DNA from: Pseudomonas kairouanensis
GTDB taxonomy: Bacteria > Pseudomonadota > Gammaproteobacteria > Pseudomonadales > Pseudomonadaceae
Assembly: GCF_004682055.1 (NCBI RefSeq)
Contig: NZ_QUZU01000045.1
Location: forward strand, 1 to 47,134
Reading direction: 5' to 3'
DNA length: 47,134 nucleotides
The position numbers and the translations under genes were made by a program. Positions within the stretch are counted from its first letter, which is position 1, and every line of letters begins with the position of its first letter. Below the pieces are notes generated by a model, which worked only from the letters and a program-made list of their open reading frames with translations, made no database searches and had not been told where the DNA came from. Of this stretch, positions 8,238 to 15,507 are shown in pieces.

Positions 8238-9152
8238 ATGACTTCTACAACTGCACAGCGCCGTGATGGGTTCGAGCAATGGATCCATCAGATCAACCAG
8301 ATCTGCGGCGCCTTCAACGCACAAACCCTGGGCGATGAGTTTTCCGGGCACATCCGCGAATACCACAGCGGTGCGCTCAAGCTCAGTTTTGTCGACGCCT
8401 GCCAGGCACGGCTGTACCGCACGCCACGGGAAGTGGCGGCGGGCGAGGGCGGCAAGTATTTTGCGGTGTTCCAACTCGACGGCACGGCCAGCATGGCCCA
8501 GGGTGATAACCGGGTGGCGTTGTCGGCCGGGGATATCACCCTGATCGACGCCTCGCAGCCCAGTGACTTCACCTACAGCGAAAGCTCCCGGCAGTTGTCG
8601 TTGATCTTGCCGTACCCGCTGGTGGAGCAGTCCCTGCGTTTCAACCCGGTCAAGTGTGGGCACCGGATCGCGGCCACGTCGCCCATTGCCACGCTGTCCC
8701 ACCACTTGATACTGGACGCCACGCGCCAGGCCAACCCGAGCCAGCAGGAAAGCGAGGCGACCCTGGATGCGGTGGTCAGCCTGCTACGCCCGGCCATCAC
8801 CCAGTGCGAAGGCGCGGAGGATCCCCACGAGCGGATCTTTCGCAAGACCCTTGGCTACATTGACGAGCATATTCGTTCGGAAGACCTGTGCCCTGAGTTG
8901 CTGGCACGAGAGGTTGGTGTGTCGATGCGCGGGCTGTACCGGATGTTTGCGCGCAAGGGGTTGGTGGTGGCGCGCTATATCAAGAATCGCCGCCTGGACC
9001 TGTGTGCTGAATCCCTGCGCCAATCCCGTGCCGAGCAGAAGCTGTCGGCGTTGGGCTATTCGTGGGGGTTTTCGGATTCGAGTTACTTTTCTACGGCGTT
9101 CAAGTCGCGCTTTGGCATTTCGCCGGGTGAGTACCGCAAACAATATGCCTGA
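8238..9152 (+). CDS. feaR: AraC-family activator FeaR of aromatic amine catabolism
   Basis: A 304-residue AraC-family regulator closely resembling FeaR, the activator of tynA and feaB in E. coli. The N-terminal cupin-like effector domain spans about residues 1-180. The C-terminal double HTH runs from about residue 205 (LGYIDEHIRSEDLCPELLAREVGV) to the end (SYFSTAFKSRFGISPGEYRK). The ATG at 8238 follows TGAGG with good spacing; a GTG four codons earlier is the alternative. Likely targets are the tynA, porin and feaB promoters, which carry the TGGCA-N8-AAA direct repeats described below. It follows paaX by 82 nt. Confidence 0.92.
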   Translation: MTSTTAQRRDGFEQWIHQINQICGAFNAQTLGDEFSGHIREYHSGALKLSFVDACQARLYRTPREVAAGEGGKYFAVFQLDGTASMAQGDNRVALSAGDITLIDASQPSDFTYSESSRQLSLILPYPLVEQSLRFNPVKCGHRIAATSPIATLSHHLILDATRQANPSQQESEATLDAVVSLLRPAITQCEGAEDPHERIFRKTLGYIDEHIRSEDLCPELLAREVGVSMRGLYRMFARKGLVVARYIKNRRLDLCAESLRQSRAEQKLSALGYSWGFSDSSYFSTAFKSRFGISPGEYRKQYA

Positions 9153-9156
9153 TTCT

Positions 9157-9258
9157 CTGTAGGAGCGAGCTTGCTCGCGAAAGACGTCAACGATAACGCG
9201 TGAAGCCTGGAAGCACGCGGTGTCTATGCGTCTTTCGCGAGCAAGCTCGCTCCTACAG
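9157..9258. repeat. REPIN: perfect 30-nt inverted REP pair
   Basis: Two perfectly complementary 30-nt arms (9157-9186 and 9229-9258), each with the core GAGCGAGCTTGCTCGCG, flank a 42-nt spacer between the convergent feaR and tynA genes. This is the usual arrangement of Pseudomonas fluorescens REP doublets. It may also end transcription from both sides. Confidence 0.9.
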
Positions 9259-9266
9259 GGGTGTCG

Positions 9267-11555
9267 TTATTTAGGTGAATTGAGGTTCAGCGTCGGCGTT
9301 TCATCAAAGAAGTTCCACGGCTTGAGCAGTACGTGCACCCACTCGGTCGGCATGATCGGCCACTCTTCGGCACGGGCGATGTGGGTAGTGCCGGTGGTCA
9401 GCCACACCACGTCGTCGCTGTTCTCGATGGACTGGTCGTCCTTGGTGAACTGCCCAAGGCCGGTGTCGGTTTGCGAGCGGTTCGGGTACTTGCCTTCCGG
9501 GTACTTCTCATCCGGGTTGTAGCGTGTCACCCATAGCTGTTTGTCCATGAAGCTCAGGCGGTGATACAGCCATTCGTCCTTGCCGAAATTGGCACCCTTG
9601 GCCACCGGGTGCGTGCCACCGGCATACGGAATCAACTGGTAGGAAACCGGGTTGCCGACTTTGTTTTCCTTACCGAAGTTGGTCAGCAGGCGCACGGTGG
9701 AGGGGTCGAACTTCTGCGCGGCCTGTTGTTCGGTGCTGACCACCCGTTGTTCGGTCTGCATGGTGCTGGTGCGCGGCCCGCCACGCTCGTTCGGTGCAAT
9801 CACCGGGTTCACTTCCACCAGCGAGTTGTTCTCGCCGTCGATGTCCATGTCCAGGCGGAAGTTGTAGATGTGCTGGTGGGTGGTGCCGACGATGTTGTGG
9901 TCCAGCAGGGTGCCGTAGCGTGTGTCTTCCTTGGCGCTGGCCTCGTGCATGGTCTTGGTCTTGACGCCCTTGACCGCTTCGATGCCGGTGGCGCCGGCGT
10001 CGATGCCGATGGTGCCGTTTTGCTGGAAGACCCAGTCGAAGATGTAGTCGTAGTTGCCCACGGTGCTGATCCAGCGGATCACCAGTTCACGGCGCTCGGC
10101 GCTGAGGTTGGGCTGGCCCATCTCCTGGTGCTTGTATTCGGGGCCGGCGTAACGCTCGAACACCGCGATGGCGTGGGGGATGGTGGTGGGTGCGCCGGTG
10201 TAGTCGGCGATGGTGGCGTCCAGCAGCACGGCGTTTTGCGGGGCATCTTTGCCACGGGCAATCGGCGAGGTGAGGGTGCCCATGCCGTAGTCGCCAGAGT
10301 CCAGGTAGGCCTTGAAGTACCAGCCGGCGTCCGGGTCGCCGTAGGGCACGATCATGCCGCCCAGGTTGCCTTCGTACATGATCTTGCGTTTCTTGCCCTT
10401 GTCGTCATAGGTGACGGTGGACAGGATCGGCCCCACGCGTGAATCCAGGCGCACATGGAAGTCCCAGTTCTGCCAATGGATGCTGTTGCCGGTGATGGTG
10501 TAGTTCTTGCCTTCGGGCTCGATGATCTCCAGCGGCTTGAGCGCCACGCCCTTGCGGCCGCGACCGTCGTAGGGGGTGGGCTTCATCGGCACCGGGACCA
10601 CGGCGCCGTCTTCGATCTTGATCAGTTTTTTCTGTTCAAGGTCGACCACCGCCACCAAACCTTCAATCGGGTGCGCCCAGTAGTTGCCGTCGCCGGTGTC
10701 GAGGTAGCTGACGATTTTCAGCAGGCGCTTGTCCTGGGTCAGTCCGTCCTTGCCGTCGAAGTAGCCGACGGTCAGCGGCGTGGCCACCACCTTCTTGATA
10801 TCGGTGATACCGCGCTTTGCCAGCGCCTGGGCGTAGTCGGCACTGGTTTCGATCACGGACTGCACGGTAGCGAAGTCATCCAGCAGCACCATGCCGTGGG
10901 CGCCTTCAATCGGCTTCCACGACAGCAAGGTCTTGCTGTCCAGGTCGACCTGGCCCTCGATCACATGCTTGCCATCGAGCACCACGATATTGGCCTGGCG
11001 TGACTGGGTGGGCTTTTGCCCGCTGTATATGAAGTTCCACACCTGATCCTTGGGGGGCGTGTGCACCGAGATTTCGGTGAAACGGAAGCCGGGTTTGTAG
11101 TTTGCAGACTGTTTGATGATCTGGACCGCACTGTTGATCTCATCCGCGCTCAGTGGGTTGAGCGGGCTGGGGCGGGTCTCGATGACAAAGGTCTTGTCCA
11201 GGCCGGACTGGAACACCTGGTTGATAAAGTCCTTGGACATGTACGCAGTCTTGCCCTTGAACACCACCGGCACTGGCAACTCCATGCGTTTGCCATTGAG
11301 CACCGCGACCTTGCTGTCGGGCTTGACCTTGACGTAGGCACCGTCCTTGGCGATCACGAACACGTTGGCGTAGTCGTCCCATTTGACCGAAGCGCCAAAC
11401 GCTTCAAGAGTCGACTGCAACGGCACCATTTCGGCAGCGCCGCCATGGGCCTGTGCAGTGGTCTGCAAGCCAGGCAGGCCGAAAGTGCCCAGGGCAATGG
11501 CCAGCGCGAGTCGGGCAAGGGGCGTTCTTTTGAGCAAAGCGGTGGGCGAGAGCAT
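9267..11555 (-). CDS. tynA: Primary-amine (copper/topaquinone) oxidase TynA
   Basis: A 762-residue periplasmic copper amine oxidase that converts 2-phenylethylamine and tyramine to the aldehyde plus ammonia and hydrogen peroxide. It has a signal peptide (cleavage near AQAHGG, residue about 36) and the N-terminal D1 domain of about 85 residues seen in the E. coli enzyme. The catalytic Asp is in YLDSGDYG (D419). The topaquinone precursor is Y502 in STVGNYDYIFDW. The copper ligands are H560 and H562 (TTHQHIYNF) and H725 (TTHIARAEEW). All key residues are present. A FeaR-like direct repeat and a TATACG -10 lie 55-110 bp upstream. Many pseudomonads instead use a quinohaemoprotein amine dehydrogenase for this step. 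Confidence 0.96.
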   Translation of the reverse strand: MLSPTALLKRTPLARLALAIALGTFGLPGLQTTAQAHGGAAEMVPLQSTLEAFGASVKWDDYANVFVIAKDGAYVKVKPDSKVAVLNGKRMELPVPVVFKGKTAYMSKDFINQVFQSGLDKTFVIETRPSPLNPLSADEINSAVQIIKQSANYKPGFRFTEISVHTPPKDQVWNFIYSGQKPTQSRQANIVVLDGKHVIEGQVDLDSKTLLSWKPIEGAHGMVLLDDFATVQSVIETSADYAQALAKRGITDIKKVVATPLTVGYFDGKDGLTQDKRLLKIVSYLDTGDGNYWAHPIEGLVAVVDLEQKKLIKIEDGAVVPVPMKPTPYDGRGRKGVALKPLEIIEPEGKNYTITGNSIHWQNWDFHVRLDSRVGPILSTVTYDDKGKKRKIMYEGNLGGMIVPYGDPDAGWYFKAYLDSGDYGMGTLTSPIARGKDAPQNAVLLDATIADYTGAPTTIPHAIAVFERYAGPEYKHQEMGQPNLSAERRELVIRWISTVGNYDYIFDWVFQQNGTIGIDAGATGIEAVKGVKTKTMHEASAKEDTRYGTLLDHNIVGTTHQHIYNFRLDMDIDGENNSLVEVNPVIAPNERGGPRTSTMQTEQRVVSTEQQAAQKFDPSTVRLLTNFGKENKVGNPVSYQLIPYAGGTHPVAKGANFGKDEWLYHRLSFMDKQLWVTRYNPDEKYPEGKYPNRSQTDTGLGQFTKDDQSIENSDDVVWLTTGTTHIARAEEWPIMPTEWVHVLLKPWNFFDETPTLNLNSPK

Positions 11556-11609
11556 TTCTGAGTTCCTTGAAGTGAACCGAGGACAGGGTCAGGTAGCACT
11601 TTGCTACAG

Positions 11610-11661
11610 CGTATAGATTGATGCTTTTGGATTCTCGCCAAAATCCTTGTGCTGCGTGCCT
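11610..11661 (-). promoter_or_regulatory. Candidate FeaR site and -10 of tynA
   Basis: Read on the minus strand there are two half-sites spaced exactly 21 bp: AGGCA-N8-AAG (from 11661) and TGGCG-N8-AAA (from 11640). They are followed 25 bp later by TATACG (11615-11610), a good -10. Each half-site departs by one base from the TGGCA found at the feaB and porin promoters. Confidence 0.55.
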
Positions 11662-11750
11662 GAATGGATCATAGCGACTGGCAGGTGTAAATCGGCACCC
11701 ATAGAAAAGCAGGTTGCACAGGGTATGGAAGCCGGGTGCGGTCAAAAAAA

Positions 11751-11838
11751 GTGGGAGCGGGCTTGCTCGCGAATGCGGTATGCCGGTCGACAAATTTATG
11801 GGCTGATCCACCGCATTCGCGAGCAAACCCGCTCCCAC
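11751..11838. repeat. REPIN: inverted REP pair with one mismatch
   Basis: Arms 11751-11778 and 11811-11838 are 28-nt inverted copies with one mismatch, core GGGAGCGGGCTTGCTCGCGA, and a 32-nt spacer. The element lies in the 319-bp gap between tynA and the porin gene; the rest of that gap is the tynA promoter region. Confidence 0.85.
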
Positions 11839-11874
11839 ATTTGGATCTCCATGTCTGAGCCGCACCGGCCGGGG

Positions 11875-13197
11875 TTAGAAAGTGGTGGCGAAGACCAGCT
11901 GGCTGTAGACGTTCTTGTCGTTGTTGCCCAGTTGGGTACCGCCGTGATCGGCGCTTTTATCCGGTTGGTAGAGGCCAATCAGCGGCATCACGGTGAGATG
12001 CGGGTTGACCCGCCATTCGGCGAACAGGTCGATCTCGTGGCCATCGGTATTGCCCAGGCCGCGATCAAGGGTGTCGAAGTCAAACAGCACTGCGCCAATG
12101 CTGACGCTCTCCAGCGGCGAGGCTTTGAGCGTGATCGACTGGATGCGCGAGTTGGTGTTGAACGGGCCAGCATAGTTGCCCGCCACTTCGCCCTGGAACC
12201 AGGTGCCGTAACCCCGATTGAGGCCGTAGAACAGCGGGTCGAAGCCTTTGGAGAAGCGGCTGTAGCGATAGTTGGCGCTCGGCGCCCAGGCGATGTCGGC
12301 AAAGGTCCAGCCGGCTTCCAGGTACCAGGCGTTTTCGCTGGCGGCGTGGGGCTTGTCCTGCTTGGCGTATTCACCGGACAGAAACAGGTTTTCTACCCCG
12401 GCGTTACCTTGGGCGCGCAGGCTGTAGGTCTTCATGCCGTCCCGTTCCAGCTGGGCGGGGGAGGCGTATTGCTTGTCGACGTCGGTGGTGTCGATGTAGG
12501 TCAGGCCCACCGTGCCTTCGGCGGCAACGTGTTCCAGGGTGCCGATGACCATTTCGGTCTTGGCCTGGGCGCGGTTGTTGGACTTGAGCCACATCAGGTC
12601 GCTGCGCCAACCCTGCTTGCCGCCCAGGCGCAACACGGCGGTCTCGTCGAAGGCTTTGCGTGCCGCCAGGTAGTAGGCGCCGCCGCGGTTGTAGTCGCCG
12701 TCGGCAAGGCCGTTGCCCACGTTCAGGGCATCACCGTTAATCAGGAAACCGTCGCCGACTACGATGTTCTGGCGGCCGAATGACAGGTCCACGCCATCGT
12801 CGCCCAGTGCTTCGAACAACTTGCCGGAGCGCCAGCCGAGGTAGGCGTCTTCGAACTTGGTGGTGCGTTCCGAACCATCGCTGAAGCCTGCGGCATCGCC
12901 GTCGCCCCAGGTGCCGGAGCTCAACAGGTTGGCCGCGCCATAGGCGGTGCCAGCGCCTGCCAGGCCTTTGTCAAAGCTCAGGCCATATTTGATATAGCCC
13001 TCGCGCCACGCGGATGAACCTGGGTTCAGGCGCCCGGACGGGGCGTAGCGTTCCTGGCTATGGAACGCGCCGAATACCGCTTCCAGCGTGGCGTTCAGGT
13101 GGCTGTCGGCATCGCTGTAGAGTTCGTACGCCTGGGCGTTGCCAGCACTGACCAACAGGGCGAGGGTCGACACACAAAGCTTGGGGGACTTGAGCAT
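11875..13197 (-). CDS. Outer-membrane beta-barrel porin (alginate-export-like family)
   Basis: A 440-residue outer-membrane protein with a signal peptide (MLKSPKLCVSTLALLVSAGNAQA), alternating hydrophobic beta strands and a C-terminal aromatic (QLVFATTF), the usual barrel-insertion signal. The general pattern (GRQNIVVGDGFLINGD and YLGWRSGKL near residues 120-160) resembles the alginate-export/DUF1302-type porins of Pseudomonas catabolic clusters. A start three codons earlier (13206) is possible. It lies between tynA and feaB and is divergent from feaB, with a TGGCA direct repeat facing its own promoter. A role in 2-phenylethylamine or phenylacetaldehyde uptake is therefore likely, but inferred. 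Confidence 0.75.
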   Translation of the reverse strand: MLKSPKLCVSTLALLVSAGNAQAYELYSDADSHLNATLEAVFGAFHSQERYAPSGRLNPGSSAWREGYIKYGLSFDKGLAGAGTAYGAANLLSSGTWGDGDAAGFSDGSERTTKFEDAYLGWRSGKLFEALGDDGVDLSFGRQNIVVGDGFLINGDALNVGNGLADGDYNRGGAYYLAARKAFDETAVLRLGGKQGWRSDLMWLKSNNRAQAKTEMVIGTLEHVAAEGTVGLTYIDTTDVDKQYASPAQLERDGMKTYSLRAQGNAGVENLFLSGEYAKQDKPHAASENAWYLEAGWTFADIAWAPSANYRYSRFSKGFDPLFYGLNRGYGTWFQGEVAGNYAGPFNTNSRIQSITLKASPLESVSIGAVLFDFDTLDRGLGNTDGHEIDLFAEWRVNPHLTVMPLIGLYQPDKSADHGGTQLGNNDKNVYSQLVFATTF

Positions 13198-13272
13198 GGG
13201 GGGCATCCGTTCTTGTTCGCGAACGCAGGTTTGCGCTCTTTTTCGATACTAAGGCGTGGAACTTTTGCTGCC

Positions 13273-13309
13273 TTGTGTGTGGTTGCCAAAGCCTTGACTG
13301 TGCTTGCCA
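13273..13309 (-). promoter_or_regulatory. Candidate FeaR site for the porin promoter
   Basis: On the minus strand two exact TGGCA half-sites (TGCCA on the plus strand at 13305-13309 and 13284-13288) are spaced 21 bp apart, and each is followed after 8 nt by CAA. This mirrors the plus-strand site 13 bp away that faces feaB. Confidence 0.6.
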
Positions 13310-13321
13310 GCATCGTCGGTT

Positions 13322-13372
13322 TGGCAGTGCCGCAAAAGCATCTGGCACGCAGGGAAAACCGGTAGGTAGAGC
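13322..13372 (+). promoter_or_regulatory. Candidate FeaR site and -10 of feaB
   Basis: Two perfect TGGCA-N8-AAA half-sites begin at 13322 and 13343, exactly 21 bp (two helical turns) apart. A weak -10, TAGAGC, lies at 13367-13372, at nearly the same distance as in tynA. The motif matches my recollection of the E. coli FeaR consensus TGNCA-N8-AAA. Confidence 0.65.
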
Positions 13373-13441
13373 GTGCACCGACAATCGCGCCAAGCCCTAC
13401 AGCAACTACCCCGGCCCAATCATTCGAACAAAAGGTGAACC

Positions 13442-14932
13442 ATGAGCAACGTTGAAATCCTGCCCCAAGTTGCTGCATTCCTTGACCGCCGCCACGGCTG
13501 TTTTATCGACGGCCAGTGGGTCTTCGCCGAAGGGCAGTCTATTGCGGTGCTTAACCCGGCCACCGGGCAGACCCTGTGCGAAACCCTGGACGCGCCGTCG
13601 GAGCTGGTGGAGCGCGCGGTGCAGTCGTCCCATGCCGCGTTCAAGGCGGGGGTGTGGTCGGGCCTGCGCCCGGCCGACCGTGAACGCATCCTGCTGAACT
13701 TCACGCGCCTGGTGGAAGAACACGCCGAAGAACTGGCCCAGTTGGAAACCCTGAGCCAGGGCAAGTCGATCAACATGGCGCGGGCCCTGGACCTGAACGC
13801 CACTGTGGAATTCATGCGCTACATGTCCGGCTGGGCCACCAAGATCGAAGGGCAGACCTTCGATGTATCTATCCCATTGCCGCCCGGCGCTAAATTCACC
13901 GCCTTCACCAAGCGCGAGCCGGTGGGTGTGGTGGTGGGTATCGTGCCGTGGAATTTCCCGCTGATGATCGCCGCCTGGAAACTGATGCCCGCCCTGGCCA
14001 CCGGTTGCACAGTGGTCATCAAACCGGCGATGGAAACCCCACTGACCGCTATGCGCCTGGCTGAGCTGGCGATTGAGGCGGGCATTCCGGCCGGCGTGTT
14101 CAACGTGGTCACCGGGGGTGGTGCCTCGGTGGGCGGCGCGCTGACCACCCACCCGCTGGTGAGTAAGGTGTCGTTCACCGGCTCCACCGCCGTGGGCAAA
14201 AGCGTGGGCGTGGCGTGCATGCAGAACATGACTCGTTTCGCCCTGGAGTTGGGTGGCAAGAACCCGATGATCGTGCTCGCCGATGCCGATATCGACAAAG
14301 CCATCCAGGGCGCGATCCTCGGTGGCCTGTTGAATAACGGCCAGGTGTGCGCGGCGGCGTCGCGCTTTTATGTGCATCGCTCAATCCACGACGCGTTCGT
14401 CAAAGGACTTGCTGCGGCGGTATCGGCCATGCCGATTGGCGCGGGCATGGACGCCGATGCGGTGATCAACCCGCTGGTGTCGCGCAAGCAGCAACAGGGC
14501 GTGCTCAAGCACATCGAACAGGCCCGCCGCGAAGGTGCGCAGGTGGTGTGCGGCGGCGAGTTATTGGAGGGGGAGGGCTTCTACGTGCAGCCGACGATCC
14601 TGGCCGGTGTCGACCACAGCATGGCCGTGGCCCGCGAAGAAGTGTTCGGCCCGGTGCTGGCGGTGCTGCCCTTTGATGACGAAGATGCGGTGATCGCCCA
14701 GGCCAACGACAACCCCTACGGCCTGGCGGCGAGCCTGTGGACCAACGACCTGACCAAAGCCCTGAACCTGGTGCCGCGCATCGAAGCCGGCACCGTGTGG
14801 ATCAACGCCCATGTGCTGCTCGACCCGGCGATGCCGTTTGGTGGGGTCAAGCAGTCTGGGATGGGGCGCGAGTTTGGGCGGGCGGTGATCGAGGCGTATA
14901 CCGAGTTGAAGTCGGTGTGTATTGCCCATTGA
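13442..14932 (+). CDS. feaB: Phenylacetaldehyde dehydrogenase FeaB
   Basis: A 496-residue NAD(P)-dependent aldehyde dehydrogenase that oxidises phenylacetaldehyde (from TynA) to phenylacetate, the substrate of PaaK. The oxyanion Asn is N171 (VPWNFPL), the general base is E269 (LELGGKNP) and the catalytic Cys is C303 (NNGQVCAAASRFYV). The length is normal for the FeaB/PadA group. The ATG is preceded by AAAGGTG. The gene is divergent from the porin gene across a 244-bp region carrying two back-to-back FeaR-like sites. The assignment rests on the feaR-tynA-paa context; sequence alone would support a general aromatic aldehyde dehydrogenase. Confidence 0.93.
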   Translation: MSNVEILPQVAAFLDRRHGCFIDGQWVFAEGQSIAVLNPATGQTLCETLDAPSELVERAVQSSHAAFKAGVWSGLRPADRERILLNFTRLVEEHAEELAQLETLSQGKSINMARALDLNATVEFMRYMSGWATKIEGQTFDVSIPLPPGAKFTAFTKREPVGVVVGIVPWNFPLMIAAWKLMPALATGCTVVIKPAMETPLTAMRLAELAIEAGIPAGVFNVVTGGGASVGGALTTHPLVSKVSFTGSTAVGKSVGVACMQNMTRFALELGGKNPMIVLADADIDKAIQGAILGGLLNNGQVCAAASRFYVHRSIHDAFVKGLAAAVSAMPIGAGMDADAVINPLVSRKQQQGVLKHIEQARREGAQVVCGGELLEGEGFYVQPTILAGVDHSMAVAREEVFGPVLAVLPFDDEDAVIAQANDNPYGLAASLWTNDLTKALNLVPRIEAGTVWINAHVLLDPAMPFGGVKQSGMGREFGRAVIEAYTELKSVCIAH

Positions 14933-14948
14933 GGTCTACAGGCTCGCC

Positions 14949-15038
14949 TTACCCTGCCTCGCTCTCGCGCAACTCCTTGAGGTATTTGTAGACGGTGGCC
15001 CGGCCCATGTTCAGGACATTTTCGACGGCGCTTCCTGG
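14949..15038 (-). pseudogene. Truncated C-terminal HTH fragment of a DNA-binding protein
   Basis: Minus-strand translation reads about 28 residues ending in MGRATVYKYLKELRESEAG and a stop codon. This is a recognisable recognition helix of the kind found at the C-terminus of resolvase/invertase or YheO/Fis-like regulators. Reading further upstream (higher coordinates) gives no plausible protein, and the sequence passes into repeat-like DNA. It looks like a decayed gene end. It lies in the 575-bp gap between feaB and the permease gene, which has no intact gene. Confidence 0.55.
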
Positions 15039-15090
15039 CCGAAGGTGGGCAGTTGGCGAGGTTGGGCCACACCGTTCGTTGGTACCCTTT

Positions 15091-15151
15091 GCTTACTTTG
15101 GGCTGGGCCGGCATTCCGGCTTTTCCAAAGTGAGCCGCCGTAAGGGCGGAA
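15091..15151. repeat. Structured intergenic repeat (nested inverted repeats)
   Basis: Outer arms GCTTACTTTGG (15091-15101) and CCAAAGTGAGC (15125-15135, one mismatch) enclose a smaller GCCGG/CCGGC hairpin. They are followed by a CCGCC-GTAAG-GGCGG hairpin. It resembles a class of short intergenic repeats I recall from Pseudomonas genomes; that identification is from memory. Confidence 0.5.
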
Positions 15152-15222
15152 CCCATATCAGCCATCACCCAAATAACGGATATTCACTGCGACCAAAAAG
15201 CTCCAGCGCCATACACACGGCT

Positions 15223-15319
15223 ATCGCAGGCAAGCCAGCTCCCACATCAGAGCGGCGTACATCCGATAAGACTTGGCCGCCTGCCCTATCGCTTTCGCGA
15301 GCAAGCCCGCTCCCACCTT
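15223..15319. repeat. Two single REP copies
   Basis: Two REP-like units, 15223-15246 (ATCGCAGGCAAGCCAGCTCC...) and 15291-15319 (TTTCGCGAGCAAGCCCGCTC...), occur in the same orientation rather than as an inverted pair. They are likely leftovers of REPINs in the degenerate feaB-permease gap. Confidence 0.7.
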
Positions 15320-15434
15320 TAGAACTGGGTTCGACAGTCAATCTCGGTCAGTCAGCGGACGCTATGTCGATATCAGACCAAACCATGCCGCACCCAGGCT
15401 ATTTTCGGTCGGCTCAGGCCGCGTAAGGTGACCG

Positions 15435-15472
15435 CATCATTAAAAATGATGATCGCCTGACTCTTCAGTCAG
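15435..15472 (+). promoter_or_regulatory. Adjacent palindromes upstream of the permease gene
   Basis: Two inverted repeats lie side by side 36-73 bp before the permease ATG: CATCATT-AAA-AATGATG (15435-15451) and CTGACT-CTTC-AGTCAG (15457-15472). They sit where a promoter and operator would be expected. The regulator is unknown; the GlxA-type protein encoded in the same operon is one candidate. Confidence 0.4.
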
Positions 15473-15507
15473 TAGGCCTTACGTCGATCACCGAGAATAA
15501 GAAAACA

